A stretch of DNA of 64,000 nucleotides from Planctomycetota bacterium. GTDB taxonomy: Bacteria; Planctomycetota; Planctomycetia; Pirellulales; UBA1268. Positions 45,784 through 55,124 of this stretch are shown here, piece by piece. The notes beneath the pieces are model-generated. The model was not told where the DNA came from and did not search any database. It saw only the letters and a list, made by a program, of their open reading frames with translations. Where the stretch lies: contig JAGWVR010000001.1 in NCBI GenBank assembly GCA_018970785.1, positions 1 to 64,000 of the forward strand, in the 5' to 3' direction. Made by a program: the position numbers and the translations under genes. Every line of letters starts with the position of its first letter. The stretch's first letter is position 1.

Positions 45784-46665
45784 ATGGATCGATCCCCGCC
45801 CGCGATCGCCGCAGTGGCGGCTCCGTTGCTGTCCGGATGGTGGAACGACGCCATCTGGAGGAAGACCTGGGGCGACCAGCGCGTCCTGGTGGTGTCGCTG
45901 ATCGCCCTGTGGGCGGTGTTTCCCTGGCTGTTCATCTGGCTGTCGGCACAGATCGAGATGACGGCCTTCCAGGGGCTGCTGTCGTTCATCCCCAAGGATT
46001 GGCAGAAGCTTTCGGGAGTGCCGTTCGCCGAAGTCGCGACGCCGGCCGGCCGCGTCGCCCTGGCGTTCGTCGATCCGGTCGTCGTCCTCGCCGCCACCGT
46101 GTTCGCGATCACCCGCGGGAGCGACGCGGTCTCGGGGCAGGTCGAGCGTGGGACCCTCGAGATGATCCTTGCCCAGCCGGTGACGCGAACGGCGTTCTAC
46201 GTCACCCAGGCGTTGGCCACGGTCGCCGCCGCGGGCCTGCTCTGCGCGGTGCTCCTCGCCGGCATCTGGTCGGCGGTGGCCCTCGGGCCGTGGGCCGGCG
46301 AGGTCGAGCCGTCCCGGTTCGTCCCGGCGGTGGCCAACGTGTTCGGCCTGATCGTGTGCATCGCGGGCCTCACGACGTGCGTCTCCGCGGCCGACAGCTA
46401 CCGCTCGCGCACGATCGGCATCCTCTGTGGCGGCTACGTGCTGTCGCTGCTGGCGAAGCTCGTCGGTCGGTTCGTCGGCCGGCTCGAATGGGTGGGGTGG
46501 TTGTCGATCTTCAGCGCGTACGAGCCGCAGCGTCTGGTGGGCCCCGACGGCTCGGGATGGGGGATCGTGGCCCGCTACGACGGCCTCCTGCTCGGCATCG
46601 GCCTGGTGGCCTACGTGATCGGCGGGTTGATCTTCGTCCGCCGCGACCTGCCGGCTCCGCTGTGA
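45784..46665 (+). CDS. ABC-2 type permease
   Basis: This 293-residue protein has six membrane helices with the ABC-2 signature DAVSGQVERGTLEMILAQPVTR between helices 2 and 3. Other hydrophobic segments are VLVVSLIALWAVFPWLFIWLS and LIVCIAGLTTCVSA. GAGGAG lies about 12 bases before the ATG. It pairs with the ATPase directly upstream to form an exporter. Nothing in the sequence indicates the substrate. Confidence 0.92.
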   Translation: MDRSPPAIAAVAAPLLSGWWNDAIWRKTWGDQRVLVVSLIALWAVFPWLFIWLSAQIEMTAFQGLLSFIPKDWQKLSGVPFAEVATPAGRVALAFVDPVVVLAATVFAITRGSDAVSGQVERGTLEMILAQPVTRTAFYVTQALATVAAAGLLCAVLLAGIWSAVALGPWAGEVEPSRFVPAVANVFGLIVCIAGLTTCVSAADSYRSRTIGILCGGYVLSLLAKLVGRFVGRLEWVGWLSIFSAYEPQRLVGPDGSGWGIVARYDGLLLGIGLVAYVIGGLIFVRRDLPAPL

Positions 46666-46769
46666 AGGGCGGGCCGCGCCGGCCGACTGCGATGGTCCGC
46701 GGAGCCGCCCCGGACCATACTGGAGCCGTGGGGCCGCGAACCGGCGGCCCGTCAAGCGGAGGTTGGAAC

Positions 46770-48488
46770 ATGAACGCTCAACGCCAGGCCGTGGGTCACT
46801 GGGCGCGGCTGATGCTGGCGACCGTCGGCGGCCTCCTGCCGCTCGGTCCCGCCGTCACCCGTGCCGCCGACGAACCCGCCGCCGCGGTCGCCGAAGCCGG
46901 GGAGGAAGACCTCGGACAGGCGATCGAGAAGAAACTCGGCGTCCGCCGATTGGAGGACTACGCCGAAGTCCTCGACCTCTGCCGGGCGGCGCTCCGCAAG
47001 GGACTTTCGGAGGAGTCGCGTGGCTTCGCCGAGGACCTCATCACCGGCACCTTGGTCGAGCGGGCCGAGCGGCTCACCGAGGTGATCTTCGGGTCGCGCG
47101 TTCCCGATCCCCAGTGGCGGCAGATGCGGCAATTCGCCCTCCGCGACCTCACCGAGGCGATCGAACGCCAGCCCGACCTGGCCGCGGCCCATCTGGCGAT
47201 CGCGCGGCTCGAGGCCCTGCCGCTCGGCAATCGGGATCGCGCCGCCGCAGCCGCATCCCGGGCGATCGACCTGGCAGGCGACGAACCGCTGATCGCCGCC
47301 CGTGCCCATCTGGTGCGCGGCAATCTGGCCGACGACGATGCCGCGACGAGGCGTGCCGATTACGACCGCGCCGTCGAGCTCGCCCCCGGCGACAAGGAGG
47401 TGCGGCGGACCCGGGCGCTGTTCCACCTCGTCGGCGACGACTATGAGAACTGCCGGGCCGACCTCGCCGCGGCGATCGAGGCGGATCCCGAAGACGCCTC
47501 GCTCCAGGAGACACTCGGCACCGTGGCCCTCATGGAAGGTCGACTCGACGAGGCCCGGACCGCCTTCGACCGGGCCCTCGAACTCGACCCGGGCAGTGTG
47601 GGCGCCCTGCTCCAGCGGGCCCGGACACGGGCGCTCGCCGGCGACCGTGACGCTGCGATCGGCGACGTGGACCGGGCGGTCGAGCTCGGCCCCGATGATC
47701 CCGAGCCGCTCCTCCTTCGGGCGCGGATCCTCCACCAGGCCGACCAGCCCGACAAAGCCGCCGAAGACCTGGCACGGATCCTCGCTGCCAATCCCGACCA
47801 CCCCGGGGCGCTGGAGATGCGCGGCCTGTTGGCCGCTGACCGCAACGACTACGTCGCCGCGATCGCCGATTTCCGTCGGCTCGCCCGGCTCGCTCCGGAC
47901 AACGCCCAGTTGGCGGCACAACTCGGGATGCTGTACCTCGCGGCGAAGCAGCACCGCGAGGCGATCCGACGCTTCGACCGCGCCCTCGAACTCGACGAGG
48001 GGCTGTTCCTCGCGCGCCGGGGGCGTGGCGACGCGGCACTGTCGGTCGGCGACCACAAGGCGGCACGCGCCGACCTGGCCCGCGCCGTGGAACTCGAGCC
48101 CGACGATCCCTCGGTCCTCAACAACTTCGCCTGGCTGCTGGCGACGTCGCCCGACGAGGAGATCCGCGACGGTCGCCTGGCGATCGAACTGGCCACCAAG
48201 GCCTGCGAGCGCACCGAGTGGAAGCAGGCGCACATCATTTCGACGCTCGCCGCGGCGTATGCGGAAACCGGCGACTTCGCCACTGCCCGCCGTTACAGCC
48301 GCCAGGCGGTCGACGTCGACGACACCGCCGAAGAGGTGCGCACGCAGCTGCGCGAGGAATTGGCCAGCTACGAACGCGACCGGCCGTGGCGCGAGCGGCA
48401 GCAGGCCGAGGAGCAGGCGGCAGCGCCCGCCGCTGCCGAACGCGCTCCCGCGGCCGGGGCACCGGCACCGCGGCGGCCGTTCGATTGA
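46770..48488 (+). CDS. Secreted TPR-repeat protein
   Basis: The 572-residue protein starts at an ATG with GGAGG seven bases upstream. A signal peptide (MLATVGGLLPLGPAVTRAA) is followed by about 12 tetratricopeptide repeats with the regular pattern of repeated DRAxELxPxD units, such as ARRADYDRAVELAPGDKEV-like segments, AFDRALELDPGSVGALLQRA and FDRALELDEGLFLARRGRG. The tail is Ala/Pro/Glu-rich. A periplasmic or envelope scaffold role is inferred. It is 104 bases after the ABC permease and not obviously coupled to it. Confidence 0.9.
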   Translation: MNAQRQAVGHWARLMLATVGGLLPLGPAVTRAADEPAAAVAEAGEEDLGQAIEKKLGVRRLEDYAEVLDLCRAALRKGLSEESRGFAEDLITGTLVERAERLTEVIFGSRVPDPQWRQMRQFALRDLTEAIERQPDLAAAHLAIARLEALPLGNRDRAAAAASRAIDLAGDEPLIAARAHLVRGNLADDDAATRRADYDRAVELAPGDKEVRRTRALFHLVGDDYENCRADLAAAIEADPEDASLQETLGTVALMEGRLDEARTAFDRALELDPGSVGALLQRARTRALAGDRDAAIGDVDRAVELGPDDPEPLLLRARILHQADQPDKAAEDLARILAANPDHPGALEMRGLLAADRNDYVAAIADFRRLARLAPDNAQLAAQLGMLYLAAKQHREAIRRFDRALELDEGLFLARRGRGDAALSVGDHKAARADLARAVELEPDDPSVLNNFAWLLATSPDEEIRDGRLAIELATKACERTEWKQAHIISTLAAAYAETGDFATARRYSRQAVDVDDTAEEVRTQLREELASYERDRPWRERQQAEEQAAAPAAAERAPAAGAPAPRRPFD

Positions 48489-48521
48489 CCGGCGGCCGAC
48501 CGGGCGTGCCACAAGCCCGTT

Positions 48522-49199
48522 TCAATCGGCTTCCACGGCGGCGACCGCCCGACGGTACTCCGCCAGTGCGTTCTCCGTCCGTCCGCGGTCACCTGCCCTC
48601 CGCCATGAATCGGCGGCCAATTTCCAGGCTGCCCCCCTCTCGCGCGGCCGACCGGCAGCGGTCGCGGCTGCGGCCAGGCGCTCGGCGGCCGTGGCGATCT
48701 CCCTGATCCGCTCCGGTCGCAGCACGCGCTGGGGAATGTCCGACAACGCATCCAATTCGGTCTGCAGGGCGTCGAACCGGTAATGTTCGGCGGCCAGAGC
48801 GACCGCCGACGCGATCCGCTTCGGCTCGCCGCTGGCGACGCTCAAGCGGAGCGTCTCCTCGAGGAGTACCCAGCGGAGGATGGCGTCCTTTTCCACCGCC
48901 GCGGCCTCCTCGAGAACCCCCGCCACCATCCGGGCCCCGAGATGGCTCCGCGCCACGCGCAGCAGATCGCGACACTCGTCACGGAAGATCGCGCGGATCG
49001 GGTCGAGATCGGCTTCGTCCGGCGGCGGGCCATAGCCGGCAGGCGGATCGAGAAGAAGGGCGGCGGGGCGCCTTGGGCCGGTCGCCATCGGCGCAACGGC
49101 GGCGGCTGGAGCCGCACCTCCCTGGTCGCCCCCGGTGGCGAGAGCGTGGCGCTCGGGGGGATCTCTTCCCGGGGCTGGCTCCGCCGCCTCGATCGACAT
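48522..49199 (-). CDS. Hypothetical alpha-helical protein
   Basis: The protein of about 225 residues starts at MSIEAAEPAPGRDPPERHAL. A GTG at 49220 would add seven residues (MIATLVA) that could be the end of a short hydrophobic segment. Further upstream the frame belongs to other DNA. The body is rich in Ala, Arg, Glu and Leu, with two probable helical hairpins (ARMVAGVLEEAAAVEKDAIL and RIREIATAAERLAAAATAAG). No domain is recognised. It lies about 107 bases downstream of the secreted hypothetical gene on the same strand and is convergent with the TPR gene. Confidence 0.5.
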   Translation of the reverse strand: MSIEAAEPAPGRDPPERHALATGGDQGGAAPAAAVAPMATGPRRPAALLLDPPAGYGPPPDEADLDPIRAIFRDECRDLLRVARSHLGARMVAGVLEEAAAVEKDAILRWVLLEETLRLSVASGEPKRIASAVALAAEHYRFDALQTELDALSDIPQRVLRPERIREIATAAERLAAAATAAGRPRERGAAWKLAADSWRRAGDRGRTENALAEYRRAVAAVEAD

Positions 49200-49306
49200 C
49201 GCCACCAGCGTGGCGATCACCGGCGACAGAAGATCCTTTGCCCACAGGCCACACGGCGACGGGCCGCGTCCCGGCGGTACACGGCGAAACGGCGGGGCGA
49301 GGCGGA

Positions 49307-49792
49307 TCAACGGCCCGACGACTTCTTGCTCGGGTAGTAGTGGAGGAAATTGGAGAACGTCGCCGCCCGTCCGGTGGGGGAGATGAACATCCCGGAAGCC
49401 AGGTCCGCCGCGCTGTTCTTCGAACCACGAAGCTGCGATTGGAGCCGCCCCACCTGGCCGCCGAGGCGTGACTGCTGGGCCTGCATCCGCTGCTGCTGCA
49501 TACCCGGCTGGGTGATGTTGGCATAGGCATTGAGGGCGCCGAGCGTGTTGGCCACGCCGGAGAACTGGCCGGTCTGTGCATTCACTCCGCCGCCGGCGCC
49601 GCCCACCGCCCCGAGCGCCATATACGGGCTCACCGACGGGCGACGCCCTGGAGTGCTCCGCGCAGGCCCCATCATCTGCGCCGAGGCCGGCGACGCGGTG
49701 ACCGCAGCAGCCATCAGGAGGGCGGCGACGATACCGGCGCGGACCGCGCTTTGCGAAACCGGTGCCGTCATGCAAACGTGACTCGTCACCAT
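49307..49792 (-). CDS. Small secreted hypothetical protein, Gln/Gly-rich
   Basis: This 161-residue protein has AGGAGG eight bases before the ATG at 49792. A signal peptide (AGIVAALLMAAAVTASPASAQ) is cut near residue 39. The mature part contains PYMALGAVGGAGGGVNAQTG, a Gln-rich helix (MQQQRMQAQQSRLGGQVGRL) and a C-terminus with FSNFLHYYPSKKSSGR. Proteins of this type occur in several planctomycetes; the function is not known to me. Possibly in an operon with the hypothetical gene downstream. Confidence 0.75.
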   Translation of the reverse strand: MVTSHVCMTAPVSQSAVRAGIVAALLMAAAVTASPASAQMMGPARSTPGRRPSVSPYMALGAVGGAGGGVNAQTGQFSGVANTLGALNAYANITQPGMQQQRMQAQQSRLGGQVGRLQSQLRGSKNSAADLASGMFISPTGRAATFSNFLHYYPSKKSSGR

Positions 49793-49901
49793 GAATCAAG
49801 CCTCCTGCATCGTGTCCTGCCGGACCAAACCTCGGTATTCGGTTGCCGGATCATACGGTTTTCGAGGGGACGAGGCCAGCAGCACCCCGTCTTCGATCGA
49901 C

Positions 49902-51026
49902 TCAGAAGAACCCGAAACCGAACTGTCCGAATCGGGCGAGCGACTGGATCGCCGTGGCACCGATGAGCGTGAATCCGAAGATCCGCTCGAAGGGCTGGGT
50001 GATCTTGTCGACGATCCCGCTGAAGGCGTACCAGGGATCCTGGGAGATGAACACCCGGTCACCGGGGAGCAACTGGTAATTGGTGGCGGTCGATCCCCCC
50101 TTCATGATCGCATCGATGTCGACCGGAAGGATCTGGTCGCAACCCACGCCGGAAGGCGCTGGCCGGGCGATCCAGATTTCCTTGCTCGACGACTGCGACA
50201 GACCATTGGTGACGTCGGCGATCGCGTCGAGCACGGTCTCGTTCCCGGTGATCACCTGCTTGGCGACCTGATCCCCCAGGCCGCCCCCTTCCGTGATCAC
50301 GTAGAAATACTTGGAGTTGTAGGCAAACACGTCGACGGCCACGATCGGGGCGTCGAGGTAGTTGGAGAGCTGTTTCTCGATCGCCACCTTCGCCTCCTGC
50401 AGCGTCATCCCGGTGACGTAGACCTGGCCGTAGATGCCGAGATTGACCGTGCCATCTGGTCCGACGACGTGCTCTCCCGCCACCTGCTGGAGCCCGGCCG
50501 CCTGGGTCAACGTGAGCGACACCTGGGGGCCACGGAGAATCCGCGCCAGATGGCGCGTCACCGCATCCTGGGCCTCGTCGAGCGACTTCCCCTGGAGGTT
50601 GACCTTCCCGTAGACCGGCCCGAGATCGACGTTGCCCCCGGGCTCGACGACGTAATCACCCGCGATCGGGCTGTCGAGCAGCGTGTTGGCGACGTCGATG
50701 CGAAGGGTGTCGAATGACTGGATTCGGAACGGCGGCTTGGGCACCACGCGCAGTGCCTCGATGAGGAGGATGTCCGGGGGTTCGATGACGTAGGCCGGCA
50801 GCGTGATCTTGGCAAGCTCCTTCGCCGGCATCGTGGCCGGATCGGGCTGGCAGGTCGCGTCGAGCGTCGCCTGCAGCCCGCTTTGGCGCTGGGGTCGGCC
50901 ATAGATGTTGCAACCGGTGGTCGTCAGCAGCCCGGCGGCGACCGCCAGACCGAGACAGACCGGCAAACATCGGGGCCGATTGCCGCGCACGCTGGATCGG
51001 TGTGCGAAGGTGACCGTGGCGTCCAT
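49902..51026 (-). CDS. Outer-membrane polysaccharide export lipoprotein (Wza/GfcE-like)
   Basis: This 374-residue protein has a lipobox TTTGC (Cys39), a Poly_export domain (IEPPDILLIEALRVVP, then GDYVVEPGGNVDLGPVYGKV) and one or two SLBB-like beta domains (GPDGTVNLGIYGQVYVTG and LLPGDRVFISQD). Wza-type proteins form the outer-membrane channel for capsule or exopolysaccharide. It ends with an unusual hydrophobic tail (TLIGATAIQSLARFGQFGFGFF). It is divergent from the antiterminator gene at 51166 and marks the left border of the glycan locus. Confidence 0.93.
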   Translation of the reverse strand: MDATVTFAHRSSVRGNRPRCLPVCLGLAVAAGLLTTTGCNIYGRPQRQSGLQATLDATCQPDPATMPAKELAKITLPAYVIEPPDILLIEALRVVPKPPFRIQSFDTLRIDVANTLLDSPIAGDYVVEPGGNVDLGPVYGKVNLQGKSLDEAQDAVTRHLARILRGPQVSLTLTQAAGLQQVAGEHVVGPDGTVNLGIYGQVYVTGMTLQEAKVAIEKQLSNYLDAPIVAVDVFAYNSKYFYVITEGGGLGDQVAKQVITGNETVLDAIADVTNGLSQSSSKEIWIARPAPSGVGCDQILPVDIDAIMKGGSTATNYQLLPGDRVFISQDPWYAFSGIVDKITQPFERIFGFTLIGATAIQSLARFGQFGFGFF

Positions 51027-51165
51027 GGTATTGGCTGGCTCCTCGCGACCGGCACGATCGCTCCGATCGCAATGATCGGCATGGTCGGCACCAGACTTCC
51101 CTTTTTTTCAGCGGACAACCCGGAGACTGCATGACATCCCCCGTCCAGCCTGTAGGCTCTCCGGA

Positions 51166-51756
51166 ATGCCCATCCTGCCCTTTCAGCCCGACATCTTTCC
51201 GCCGGGGTTGTTCGAACTCGAATCCGCGGGGGCGATCGCCGCGGCTCCGGCGGCGGTCTCGGCCACGGCGACCAGCAAGTGGCTCGCTTTCTACACGCTT
51301 GCCCGGCGGGAGAAGGAGTTGATGCGCTGCCTGATCGGGGCGGCGATCCCTTTTTACGCGCCGTTGGTACGCCGCCGGATCCCCTCACCCGGCGGGAGGG
51401 TGCGGGCGTCGTTCGTGCCCCTGTTTCCTGGCTACGTCTTCTCCAAGGTCGACGACGACCAACGGCGCCTGGCCCTCGCCACGAACACCATCGCCCGCTG
51501 CATTCCCGTCTTCGACCCCGAGGAGCTTGTCCGCGACCTGCGGTCGATCCGGCGGCTGATCACCACCGATGCCCCGTTGACGCCGGAATCGCGGATCGAC
51601 GCCGGTCACCGGGTCCGCGTCCGCTCCGGCCCGCTCCGCGGACTCGAGGGCACGGTGATCCGCCGTGGCACCGGCGAACGGCTCGTCGTCGCGGTACGAT
51701 TCCTCAACCAGGGCGTGTCGATGGAACTCGAGGACGTCGACGTGGAACGTTTGTGA
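51166..51756 (+). CDS. NusG/RfaH-like transcription antiterminator
   Basis: This 196-residue protein has an NGN domain (WLAFYTLARREKELMRCL, then SFVPLFPGYVFSKV, a signature of RfaH/UpxY-like proteins) and a C-terminal KOW motif at about 149-165 (RVRVRSGPLRGLEGTV). The N-terminal 35 residues are extra. A housekeeping NusG would sit in a ribosomal context; this copy opens a polysaccharide locus, so it is likely a specialised antiterminator that helps RNA polymerase through the long operon. It is divergent from the Wza-like gene. Confidence 0.9.
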   Translation: MPILPFQPDIFPPGLFELESAGAIAAAPAAVSATATSKWLAFYTLARREKELMRCLIGAAIPFYAPLVRRRIPSPGGRVRASFVPLFPGYVFSKVDDDQRRLALATNTIARCIPVFDPEELVRDLRSIRRLITTDAPLTPESRIDAGHRVRVRSGPLRGLEGTVIRRGTGERLVVAVRFLNQGVSMELEDVDVERL

Positions 51757-51849
51757 GTGCCACCCGTCCGACCGGGGGCTGACCGACGGCACGACCGACC
51801 CTCACGGCGACGGGCTTCGATCCAGGCACGATCTTTTTGCGACGAGTCG

Positions 51850-53940
51850 ATGAGCCAGTACGACCCCACGAGCGTGGCTCCCGGCAGTGGCGCTGAGATC
51901 GCCGACGGTCCGGCACATGCCGAGCCGAGGATTCTCCGCTGGCTACGCGGCATCGCGCCCACCCGAGAGGCGATCCTCGCGACTGCGTTCGTCGCGGTGC
52001 TCTGTGAGTTCGCCTACCTGGCCGCGTTCGCCGTGCGCGGCGAGTTGATCCTCCAACCGTCCGACTCCGGAGTGATCAAGGGCACGATCGGCTGGGTCGT
52101 CGCCATCCAGACGGTGACGTTCTACCTCCGGGGCCTGTGCCATCGTCCGTGGCGGGCAGCGCGCTTCGAGGATCTCAATCGCCTTGTCCGGGCTGCGACG
52201 GCAGCCCTGATGATCCTGATCGCCTGGAACTACTTCTTCGCCCAGCGCTTTCCAGGCACACCGACCATCCCCCGTACCGTCCTCGTGCTCGATTGGGTGT
52301 TTGCCGTGCTCGCCGTCGGCAGCATGCAGGCGATCGCCCGGAGCGTCTACGAGGAGGTCGCCCCGGCGACGACGTCGGGCAGCGAAGTCGGGGTGATCAT
52401 CGCCTCGGCAGGACCGGCCGGCCAACGCCTGGCCCGCGATCTGTCGCGCCTTTCGGAAGGACGCTTCTACGTTTCCGGCCTCCTCGACGACGACCACGAG
52501 TTGTACGGGGTCCGCGTCGGCCGCGGCCGCGTGCTCGGTCCGCTGGAGGTCGCGGTCCCCTGCGCCAAACGGCTCCGCGTCCGCAAACTGCTCGTCCCCG
52601 ATGCCACACTGTACGGCCATCAACTCCGCCAACTGTGCGAGAAATGCGACGACGCCGGGATCGAAGTCCGCATCGCCTCCATCGACACCGTCGGCGACGT
52701 GGCAGCGACGCGCACCGCACCGATCGGTTCCCCGACCCCGCCCCGCGACGTGCTCCGCATCCGGCGTGTCGAATTGCCCGATCTGCTGTCGCGGCCGGTG
52801 ACCAGGATCCAGGACCATGGCGATTTGATCGGGCCGTTTCTCCGCGGTCGGCGCGTTCTCGTCACCGGTGCCGGTGGGTCGATCGGCAGCGAGATCTGCC
52901 GACAGCTGATCGGCCACGGCCCACGGACGCTCGTCCTCGTCGAGCGGTCGGAAGCGGCCCTGTTCGAGATCCACCGTCAACTCGCCCCGAGCGCCGGCGA
53001 CACCCTCGTCCTGCCGCTCCTCGTCGACATCACGTCGTCGGCCCGGGTCGACGGCGTGCTCCGTGACCAGCGGCCCGAGATCGTCATCCACGCGGCGGCC
53101 TACAAGCATCTCCCCCTGATGGAATCACATCCGATCGAAGCGATCGAGAACAACGCGCTCGGCACCGCCAGCCTCGCGGAAGCCTGCGTGGCGGCCGGCG
53201 TCGAGACGTTCGTCGCGCTGTCGACCGACAAGGCCGTGTATCCGTCGAGCGTGATGGGAGCCTCGAAGCTCGTCGCCGAGCGGTTTCTCCAGGCGCTCGG
53301 CCCCGCCTCCGGACGGCGTTTCGTGGTGGTGAGGTTCGGCAACGTCATCGGGTCGAGCGGCAGCGCCGTGCCGATCTTCGCCGAGCGGCTCCGCCAGCGG
53401 CTTCCGGTCACCGTCACGCACCCCGACGTGCGCCGCTACTTCATGACCATCGAGGAGGCAGCACGGCTGGTGATCCTCGCCGCGGCGACGGGCGACTCCG
53501 GTGGACTGTTCGTCCTCGACATGGGGGAGGCGGTGCCGATCGTCGAGCTGGTTCACGCCGTCGCCTTCGCGATGGGGATGCACCGCGACGACGTGAGGAT
53601 CGAGTTCAGCGAGTTGCGCCCCGGAGAGAAGCTCGACGAGGAACTGTTCTTCGCCGACGAGGTACGGACGCCGACCACCGACGAGCGGGTCACCTGCGCG
53701 ATGCGTCCTGAGCGGTCGCTCGCAGAGGTCCGTGGCTGGCTCGATCAACTGCGCGAGGCTGCCGGTCGCGGCCCGGCCGCGGCCCGGGAGACGCTGATGC
53801 GGATCGCTGCGGCCGACTGCGGCGCTTCAGACCGGGCGGTCGACCCGGTGCCCGTCTCGGGGGGAACGTCGGGACGCGAGGAATTGGCCGCTTCGGCCGT
53901 CGATGCGAAGCTGCCGCAGCGGGCACGAGGTGGCGCATGA
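51850..53940 (+). CDS. Polytopic nucleotide-sugar 4,6-dehydratase (FlaA1/PglF/CapD family)
   Basis: This 696-residue protein has four N-terminal membrane helices (about residues 40-165), a Rossmann-like CoA-binding-type domain (about 180-270), and a C-terminal NAD-dependent SDR domain. The SDR part has VTGAGGSIGSEIC (339-350) and the catalytic set Ser458, Met469 and Lys473 (STDKAVYPSSVMGASK). The Met in place of Tyr is normal in this family. It converts UDP-GlcNAc-like sugars to 4-keto-6-deoxy forms. Residues after about 650 form a low-complexity tail. The stop overlaps the aminotransferase start (ATGA), so the two act in sequence. Confidence 0.95.
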   Translation: MSQYDPTSVAPGSGAEIADGPAHAEPRILRWLRGIAPTREAILATAFVAVLCEFAYLAAFAVRGELILQPSDSGVIKGTIGWVVAIQTVTFYLRGLCHRPWRAARFEDLNRLVRAATAALMILIAWNYFFAQRFPGTPTIPRTVLVLDWVFAVLAVGSMQAIARSVYEEVAPATTSGSEVGVIIASAGPAGQRLARDLSRLSEGRFYVSGLLDDDHELYGVRVGRGRVLGPLEVAVPCAKRLRVRKLLVPDATLYGHQLRQLCEKCDDAGIEVRIASIDTVGDVAATRTAPIGSPTPPRDVLRIRRVELPDLLSRPVTRIQDHGDLIGPFLRGRRVLVTGAGGSIGSEICRQLIGHGPRTLVLVERSEAALFEIHRQLAPSAGDTLVLPLLVDITSSARVDGVLRDQRPEIVIHAAAYKHLPLMESHPIEAIENNALGTASLAEACVAAGVETFVALSTDKAVYPSSVMGASKLVAERFLQALGPASGRRFVVVRFGNVIGSSGSAVPIFAERLRQRLPVTVTHPDVRRYFMTIEEAARLVILAAATGDSGGLFVLDMGEAVPIVELVHAVAFAMGMHRDDVRIEFSELRPGEKLDEELFFADEVRTPTTDERVTCAMRPERSLAEVRGWLDQLREAAGRGPAAARETLMRIAAADCGASDRAVDPVPVSGGTSGREELAASAVDAKLPQRARGGA

Positions 53941-55124
53941 GCGACCCGCCGCGGGCAGCGATCCAGTGGCGGGTGCCGTTCGTCCGCCCCGACCTACCGC
54001 CGTTCGAAGCCGTCGAACCCGCATATCGACGGATCCACGCCTCGGGGCTGCTCACCAAGGGCAGCGAGTTGACCGCGTTCGAGGCCGAGGCGGCCCGGGT
54101 GCTCGGGAGCGAGCACGTCGTCGCGGTGTCGAGTTGCTCGGTGGGCCTGGCGCTGGTGATGCGCGCCCTGCGGGCAGGACGCGGCAGCCCCGATCCCGCC
54201 GGACGCGTCGAGGTGATCCTGCCGAGTTTCATCTTCCTGGCAGCCCCGGCAGCCGTCGTCTGGGCCGGCCTCGAGCCGGTCTTCGTCGACGTCGATCCGG
54301 CATCCTGGACGATCGACCCCCGCGCCGTCGCCGCCGCGCTCGGCCCGCGCACGCTGGCGGTGCTCGGCTGCCACACGTTCGGCTGCCCGTGTGACACCGA
54401 CAGTCTCGAGGCGATCTGCGACGACGCCGGTGTTCCGCTGCTCGTCGATGCCGCCCATGGCCTGGGTAGCCGGCGGCGCGGGAAGCAGGTGGGAGCCGAG
54501 GGATTCGCCCAGGTGTTCAGTCTGTCGCCGACGAAACTCGTCTGTGCCGGCGAAGGCGGCCTGGTGGCCACGTCGAGCCCGGCACTGGCCGCCGCGCTAC
54601 GGGACCTGCGCGAGTACGGCAACGACGGGACCTACGATTGCCACGTTCCCGGACTCAACGGCCGCATGCCGGAACCCGCCGCGGCGTTGGGGCGCGCCTC
54701 GCTGTCGCGGCTCCCCGAGGTTGCCGCCCGGCGCGCCGCGATCGCCGCAGCGTACACCCGTGGCCTGGGTGGGGTGCCGGGTCTCACTCTCCAGGACATC
54801 GATCCCTGCGCGGACAGCAGTTGGAAGGATTACTCGGTGCTCGTCGATCCCGACCTGTTCGGCACCGACCGCGACGGCGTGCGGCGGGCGTTGGCGGGTG
54901 CCGGCATCGATTCGCGTACGTACTACGATCCCCCATGCCATGCCATGCCGGCCTTCCGCCACCACCGGGTGGCCGGCAGCATGACCGTCACCGGGCGGCT
55001 CGCCGCTGCAAGTCTCTCGCTGCCGATGGGGGGCCAGATGACCGAGGCGCTCGCCGCCGAGGTGGCTGCGGTGATCACCCGTAGCGCGGCGGGACTGGTC
55101 TCCGGTACCGGGTCGGGGCCATGA
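53937..55124 (+). CDS. DegT/DnrJ/EryC1/StrS sugar aminotransferase (PglE-like)
   Basis: This 395-residue PLP enzyme transfers an amino group to the 4-keto sugar made by the dehydratase. PLP-binding features are LLVDAAHGLGS (Asp171 stacks with the pyridine nitrogen) and FSLSPTKLVCAGEGG, with Lys200 as Schiff-base lysine. SGLLTKGSELTAFEAEAA near residues 36-53 is the usual N-terminal motif. Coupled by ATGA to the dehydratase gene and to the next gene. The amino sugar product is probably a 4-amino-4,6-dideoxyhexose nucleotide. Confidence 0.94.
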   Translation: MSDPPRAAIQWRVPFVRPDLPPFEAVEPAYRRIHASGLLTKGSELTAFEAEAARVLGSEHVVAVSSCSVGLALVMRALRAGRGSPDPAGRVEVILPSFIFLAAPAAVVWAGLEPVFVDVDPASWTIDPRAVAAALGPRTLAVLGCHTFGCPCDTDSLEAICDDAGVPLLVDAAHGLGSRRRGKQVGAEGFAQVFSLSPTKLVCAGEGGLVATSSPALAAALRDLREYGNDGTYDCHVPGLNGRMPEPAAALGRASLSRLPEVAARRAAIAAAYTRGLGGVPGLTLQDIDPCADSSWKDYSVLVDPDLFGTDRDGVRRALAGAGIDSRTYYDPPCHAMPAFRHHRVAGSMTVTGRLAAASLSLPMGGQMTEALAAEVAAVITRSAAGLVSGTGSGP

